NCBI RefSeq assembly: GCF_025399195.1
Contig: NW_026252113.1
Coordinates: 226,532 to 290,531 of the forward strand
Direction: 5' to 3'
DNA length: 64,000 bases
Source of the DNA: Umbelopsis ramanniana AG
Lineage: Eukaryota; Mucoromycota; Umbelopsidomycetes; Umbelopsidales; Umbelopsidaceae
Under the pieces are notes generated by a model. It was not told the origin of the DNA, searched no databases, and was given only the letters and a program-made list of their open reading frames with translations. Below, piece after piece: positions 59,356 to 64,000 of this stretch. Each line of letters starts with the position of its first letter. Position 1 is the first letter of the stretch. The position numbers and the translations under genes were made by a program.

Positions 59356-59621
59356 CTCTCCTTCTTCAAGTATCGCTTTTGTGCGCGTGGGGCTATCCCA
59401 GCACTCTTCTCGTTGTCAGGATCTTCTATTCCAAACAGGTTTTTACCCAGTGAGAGCATAGTGCAGGACACTCGTTCTCAATTCATTGCCGCAAGCACAT
59501 CTTTGTGCCGTACAGCCTGGTGATCATGACAACGAGTGATTGCGGCGTCGAGAGTGTAGGTCGATGGCAACCAAAAATTTATCAGTATACCAGCGGTGTA
59601 TTTGGCGCAGCAATTTGGGCA
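59356..59621 (-). repeat. inverted repeat, right arm (second Fanzor 3' end)
   Basis: Reverse complement matches 58685-58947. Reading on the minus strand it runs from the zinc-finger Cys codons to GAAGAAGGAGAG at 59356, after which similarity to the other copy is lost. Confidence 0.8.
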
Positions 59622-59650
59622 AACTATGCGTCGAATGACCGTGATAATAT
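59478..59650 (-). pseudogene. Fanzor C-terminal fragment, second copy
   Basis: A minus-strand frame of about 57 codons ends at 59478. It contains CPNCCAKYTAGILIN (zinc ribbon CxxC), YTLDAAITRCHDHQAV and HKDVLAAMN followed by a stop. KDVLAAMN corresponds to the final RuvC motif with the catalytic Asp, seen in frame here. Upstream coding sequence is missing: beyond 59650 lies a T-rich tract and no Fanzor similarity, so this is a truncated copy oriented tail-to-tail with the larger one. Confidence 0.75.
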
Positions 59651-60970
59651 TCTTTTTTTTTTTATATTTTTTTTATAACATGGACTTATCTCTAATGACG
59701 TTTGAAAATTTGGAGCATGCCAAGTCAAGGTAGTCATCGCATTCTTACCAGATGGGTTATTTCTGGATCTTGAGGGTGTTATACTGTCTCCTGTTGTTTT
59801 TTAAGCTTTCTTTTGTATTCAGTGGGTTGCTTTATTTCTTGAAATCTGTTGACTGATGTATTGATTGTTATTTATACTAAATGCTATATTGTAATAAAGC
59901 TCTTCTTTTTTTTTGTTTTATATCCTAGAGATATCGAGCTGACGATTTTGAAGCTTCATGAATTTTAGGTCCTGCCATGGAGCTAGTAGTAGCCTATCCA
60001 AAGCTTCATTTGCGTCCGTTTTGGGTCAAAAATGATCTGGAAGGGAAACACCACTTCGAAGTCTGCACTTGGACGTTCATCACGGAATACTTCCTTGTAT
60101 TAGCATTGGTAACATCTCCACCTTTTCCATACGGAAACCTCAATTTTGCCTCGACTTGTTACGCTTCGTACCATTGGTATCCATCCATTGCATGCCTTCT
60201 TTTCCTTCGGTTGGAGGAAACGGTCATCAGTGGGCTGGATGATTGATTCGTACATATTGAAAGCAGTTTGGTCCTATCATTCTCTCTGTTGTTTGATGCA
60301 ATTCCAGTGAGTTATCCAAATGGCGAGCATGACTCGTCCCATTTCCTTCAAAAATGTTCATCTTGCAGCTTAATCTTTTTTTTTTTTTTTTTTGTATTCA
60401 GTTTTGCAGCTTAATCTGTTGTAAGAAAATCAACTCCCAAATTTTGTCTTTCTTTTTTTCTTTTTTAGGCGAAGCCAAGCTTAAGACTTTTATTTGTGGT
60501 AGTTTTTATGGATTTACTGAAGCTCTAGAAACGGAAGCTATTGGAACATATTATTCAGTAATATGTATACTTGGGTAAGTGATGATGAACGTTCTGAGAC
60601 GTCCAGTCCACTATCTTTTTTTTCCGTTTTTGACTGTTTCATAAGTCCTATTGATGCCAACAGCAGCTCTCATCTCAACCGATGAGAGAGGGACTGCCAG
60701 CCCACTCCAGGTAATTTCAGACCAGGTAGGACTCTGGTCATGAGAGCCTGTATCCATAATGCTACGACGAGCGAGCTTTGAATACACGTGTATTAAATGT
60801 CGGTGTTTGTGTAGGTTTTGAACTATACTTTGGCTGCAGTGTTACAGTAAAACTTGAGATTAGGTTTTAAGTGATTCCTTTGAAGCTGTGTAGACTTTAT
60901 TCGGTTTCGGCTTTCAGACTCAAAAAAAAAGTGATGAATAGCGGAAGAAGCATAGTCTTGATGGTATTGA
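59651..60970. other. 1.3 kb region without identified gene
   Basis: T-rich tracts at about 59655-59690, 59908-59918 and 60368-60392. A plus-strand frame at 59977-60246 (89 codons) has no recognised family. Probably degenerate repeat or intergenic DNA between the Fanzor and the retroelement zone. Confidence 0.4.
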
Positions 60971-61219
60971 TCACTCTTGATGTGGGTAACCGTTAAGTGG
61001 GAACAATACTGTGTTCTGCATGTTTATCTTGGCGTTGCTGGCGGAATGGTACGTTTGCATGATGCTCAGTAGTGTGGACCATTCTCTTGAGGAAGAGAGC
61101 AGAACCAAGAGGTCATCCGCATAGGCCATCATTTTTATTGGCTTGGAGACCGGGAAGAAAGTAGAGTTACCCGATATTTTACAGTATAGCGTCAAGTTGT
61201 TGTATTTGTCGATATTCAT
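60971..61219 (-). mobile_element. LINE reverse transcriptase fragment (YADD part)
   Basis: The minus-strand frame includes KMMAYADDLLVLLSSSREWS, the catalytic YADD box of non-LTR retrotransposon reverse transcriptase, and a following helix typical of LINEs (TYHSASNAKINMQNTVLF). It is the 3'-most of several LINE pieces, all on the minus strand. Confidence 0.75.
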
Positions 61220-61297
61220 GAATGTTGATAAATTACCCTTGGATAACGGGAAGAGAATTACCCGGATTTTAACGACTTGTTCTGTCTGTGCACTTCT

Positions 61298-61415
61298 TTA
61301 TATGAGCCAGGAAAGCACGTCCGCAGGGTTATTAGCACCAACACGATACCTAATATCAAAATCATAGTCCTGGAGATCCATTACCCAACGCATCATCTTG
61401 TAGCTAGATGTCCAT
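61298..61415 (-). mobile_element. Ty3/gypsy-like RNase H fragment (fossil)
   Basis: A short piece resembling the end of a Ty3-type RNase H region (RWVMDLQDYDFDIRYRVGAN, then ADVLSWL). It is a broken remnant of about 120 bp embedded in LINE sequence, with no LTRs seen. Age cannot be judged without other copies. Confidence 0.6.
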
Positions 61416-61726
61416 TTGATGGATACATGCACTTCTGTGGAGGAGAACAGATCTGATATGGATTGGACTATTACGATGGGGAAGCCCATTGCCAACATCA
61501 CCTTTTTAAGGTAGGTTGGATGGACCCGATCGTACGCTTCTTCTTGGTCAAAAAGGACGCCAGTCTGAGTGCCTTCCGTGCCGGTTTTCCGAACATAAGC
61601 CATGAGGGTTTGTATGATCCAGCCGTTGTCAGCAATGGAGCGACCCGGTATAAAGCCAGTCTGGAATTGATTTATCAAGGGAGAAATTTCCAGTGCCATT
61701 CGAGGAGCAATGATTTTTGTGAACAA
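61416..61726 (-). mobile_element. LINE reverse transcriptase fragment (fingers/palm part)
   Basis: FTKIIAPRMALEISPLINQF, QTGFIPGRSIADNGWIIQTL, LFDQEEAYDRVHPTYL and a SSTEVHVSI segment are the standard order of the N-terminal reverse transcriptase blocks in fungal LINEs, with the first catalytic Asp in the FDQEEAYDRV box. The frame runs straight into the Ty3-like piece at 61415. Confidence 0.8.
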
Positions 61727-61980
61727 CTTTGCACACTATTGATCAGAGGCAGTGGGTGCCAGTTAGAGAGATTTCTTGGGCCGCCTTTTTTGAATAATAG
61801 TATCAGCCGTGTTTGCATCCAGGAATCTAGAAATTTGAAAGGAAAGCTTCATACATCACGTCAGTCAGCAAGCTGGTGGTATACTTGTGATGAGGTATGT
61901 CCGCTTTCCAAAATGCTATCCAAGCTTCATTCATCACTTCCATCAACAATTCTGTGATAAACTTGTGTTTCATCAGGACA

Positions 61981-62290
61981 TCAAAGGTATACTCTATGAA
62001 CTCTATCATATGCCTTTTCTTGGTCCAAAAGGATAGCAACGTGAGGCTTTCTTGGTGCCACGGCCCGCAGATGTGTCATCAAGGTGTAATTTGCAGTAAG
62101 TGCAGGATGGATTTGCGTTTTCCCATTTGGCCTGAATGGTTGTCTGCCATTCAGGGATGAAAACGAAAGATTTGAGATCGATGTATGAGGATTCATCCGA
62201 CTGGGTGGTGTCCAGGAGGATGAACCCATCTTCGTTATAAGATTGGTACTTGCCATGACCGACAGACTTCTTAAAAAGGGAGACGTTTTT
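61981..62290 (-). mobile_element. LINE fragment: ORF1 zinc-knuckle part joined to a second RT piece
   Basis: On the minus strand, SLFKKSVGHGKYQSYNEDGF, SFVFIPEWQTTIQA and CTYCKLHLDDT resemble the C-terminal RNA-binding part of a LINE ORF1. Immediately downstream, in another frame, VAILLDQEKAYDRVHRVYL is the first catalytic box of the reverse transcriptase. The intervening endonuclease region is absent, so this is an internally deleted LINE copy. Confidence 0.65.
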
Positions 62291-62367
62291 TACTTTTCCG
62301 AAAACAGTCATGCTTCGGCTAAGGACTCTTACAATACCTTCTTCACTAGGGAGGAAAGGCATGTTCC

Positions 62368-62661
62368 TCAGCATGTTCGTGCAGTCCTCCGGAGTGCTTG
62401 ATAAACTCCACCCCAACCGGTGTCGCTTGCGTCGACGAAGACAGTGTGCTCTGGTGTTTGGAATAGAATTGCTCGACCGTTCCATTTTTCTAGATTGCAA
62501 AGCCACCATTGGAGTTCTTGCACGCAGTCGTGAGTGAGAGTTATACGTTGGTCCCAATCGGCGCGGGCTTGGATATGTCTGTTCTTGAAAAACATCAGGT
62601 GTTGTGTGTGTGGGTTCGCTGGAAAGATTGCCAGCGTCGCTGCTTTGATCCTCATCGTCAA
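62368..62661 (-). mobile_element. DIRS-like RNase H fragment (fossil)
   Basis: The minus-strand frame has DWDQRITLTHDCVQELQWWL, NLEKWNGRAIL and VFVDASDTGWGGV, which matches the RNase H of DIRS-type (tyrosine-recombinase) retroelements; a Ty3-type RNase H is the alternative. It is a broken remnant without recombinase or terminal repeats in view, lying between LINE pieces. Confidence 0.65.
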
Positions 62662-62925
62662 GCTGTGAACCAGGCGGGGGGGTCAAAGACGTCCGCGGAA
62701 GACCAGTTGCCCATGAATGTGACATCCTCAAGTGGGACTCCTCTTGCCAGGGACCGAACCGATGGGACCGGAGTGAAAGTACAAGATTTCTTGACAATAT
62801 TCCGTAGCCATGTGGAAATGGTGGTAGTTTTCAAAGGCTTTGCGGCACTCTTAGAATTTACTAGCAGGTTGTCTTGGGATCGATTTTTGGCGAGAGGATG
62901 GTTCTTCGGGCCGTAAGTTTTGTCT

Positions 62926-63165
62926 TCATGCTTTGGGTCGTTTGGGCTCGGATTTGGTGACTGTTGACCGTGATTCCTTCTCTGCCGCTACCTTACGGTG
63001 GGCGGCGGCAACATGAGGGTCGAACATGATTTCAATGACGTTCCCTTTGGGACCTACTTGTCTATGACCACGGATGGCTGCTGGCTTGGATTTGTCAAAG
63101 ATGGCCAGTAGGGCATCTTCCATGGTTTCTTGAGTGGCAGGGATGTGGGAGAGGTCAAAGACCAC
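62926..63165 (-). mobile_element. LINE ORF1 N-terminal fragment
   Basis: FDLSHIPATQETMEDALLAI and GHRQVGPKGNVIEIMFDPH resemble ORF1 proteins of Mucoromycota LINEs. It sits 5' of the other LINE pieces on the same strand, so the order ORF1, zinc-knuckle, reverse transcriptase is kept along 63.2-61.0 kb. Confidence 0.55.
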
Positions 63166-63345
63166 TGCTCCGGGATTGATGCTTCAACACAAATTTTCCT
63201 GTGCTGTCGTTGTTAGCGGGCTGTGAGGCGATTTGAACAGATTCTTAGTAACGGATAAGGCATATGTGCCGATGGTTGGGTTTCTAACGGGAGAGGTGTT
63301 TGCTGTCGGTAGCTGGGGTTGTCAGGCCCTCCAAGATGGGTCTGA
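63040..63345 (-). repeat. direct duplication of LINE 5' sequence, copy 1
   Basis: Matches 63402-63710 with a period of 365 bp; the block CATGGTTTCTTGAGTGGCAG occurs at 63121 and again at 63486. It covers part of the ORF1 fragment and upstream sequence. Confidence 0.8.
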
Positions 63346-63401
63346 CTTATCGCATGTATACTTTTGGAAGTGCTCATGGAAGAAAGCTAACATGATTTCA
63401 G

Positions 63402-63710
63402 TAGCATTCCCTTGTGGGCCAATTGTCTGTGTCCACGGATGGCTGCTGGGGAGATTTTATCGAAGATTGCCAGTAAGGCATCTTCCATGGTTTCTTGAGT
63501 GGCAGGGATGTGGGAGAGGTCAAAGATAACTGCTCCGGGGTTGATGCTTCGAAACAATTTTCCTGTGTTGGTGAGGTGTTTGTTAGCGGGTTGTGGGGCG
63601 ATTTAACAACATTTTTGGTAACAGATGAGGCATGTATGCCGATGGATTCCTAACGAGAGGGTGTTTGGTGTCGGTAACTGGCGTTGTCTGGTTTTCCAAG
63701 TAACTTTTTT
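63402..63710 (-). repeat. direct duplication of LINE 5' sequence, copy 2
   Basis: Second copy of the 365-bp-period duplication, also containing GTTAGCGGG(C/T)TGTG and the CGATTT(G)AACA block. It is diverged from copy 1 by substitutions and small gaps. Confidence 0.8.
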
Positions 63711-64000
63711 GTTTGGGCCTGCGTCATGTATTATTTACTTTTTATTTAATGTGAAGTGGAGGTCACAAAAGTTTGTGACATAGACTATGCTAACTTATAG
63801 GGGTATGAAGATGCGAGGGCGATTGATATAGACAGTGTCATTAGACCACTCCTTTCCTCAGCCATTTTCTCTTTTCTCTTTTTATTTTTGCGTCGTCTTG
63901 TATTCTTTTTTTTTTTTTGTATGCGGTTTTATTGTAACAATTTCGTGACACTTGTTTTGGGTTAACATTAATTAAAAGGTACTAGACAAAATGTCCATAA
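63711..64000. other. LINE flank or intergenic
   Basis: AT-rich with a T-run at about 63906-63919. No gene. It may continue the LINE 5' untranslated part beyond the window. Confidence 0.35.

Noticed and set aside
59977-60246. 89-codon plus-strand frame with aromatic residues, tested as possible upstream part of the second Fanzor.
   Set aside because: Neither strand shows Fanzor motifs; the second Fanzor copy appears truncated at about 59650.

Overview
The window reads as nuclear DNA of a filamentous fungus from an early-diverging lineage, most likely Mucoromycota/Mucorales. The reasons are dense genes with many short introns (about 50-110 nt, GT-AG with CTAAC-like branch sites), a three-LysM chitin deacetylase, an AzgA-type purine permease, a complete dynactin p150Glued, RNase H2 subunit B, and scattered Fanzor, LINE and DIRS-type elements. 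I cannot name the genus from sequence alone. All exon structures below were worked out by hand from splice signals and frame continuity; each multi-exon model listed as CDS keeps frame from ATG to stop.

Layout. 1-9 kb is an accessory, extracellular-digestion region: a secreted family 8 polysaccharide lyase and a secreted GH16 glucanase diverge from a shared promoter, followed by a large PEP-synthase/rifampicin-phosphotransferase-like enzyme. 9-11 kb is empty. 11-18 kb holds a purine permease, a mucin-like surface sensor and an SR splicing factor. 18-30.6 kb holds small or unknown proteins, a CsbD-like stress protein, a CaM-kinase, a mitochondrial-type unknown, RNase H2B, a DUF711 protein and cyclophilin A. 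31.5-37.7 kb holds an SAM methyltransferase, an unusual CDK1-like kinase and the chitin deacetylase. 39-55 kb holds dynactin p150, an arrestin-like PPxY protein, prohibitin-2, an F-box-like protein, an Ecm33-like GPI wall protein and a glutathione S-transferase.

55.7-63.7 kb is a mobile-element zone. It begins with a decayed Fanzor (eukaryotic TnpB-like, RNA-guided nuclease family) at 56.3-58.8 kb. A second Fanzor 3' end lies tail-to-tail with it at 59.36-59.65 kb. The two copies match through the C-terminal coding part and about 110 bp beyond the stop, then similarity ends abruptly, which is the expected layout of a guide-RNA scaffold and right end. Beyond it lies a patchwork of LINE pieces with short fossil pieces of Ty3-like and DIRS-like retroelements, and a 365-bp-period duplication of LINE sequence.

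Themes: cell wall and surface (chitin deacetylase, Ecm33-like, mucin, GH16), signalling (CaMK, CDK, arrestin-like), and housekeeping (dynactin, prohibitin, RNase H2, cyclophilin). No operon logic applies. No tRNA, rRNA or CRISPR array was found.
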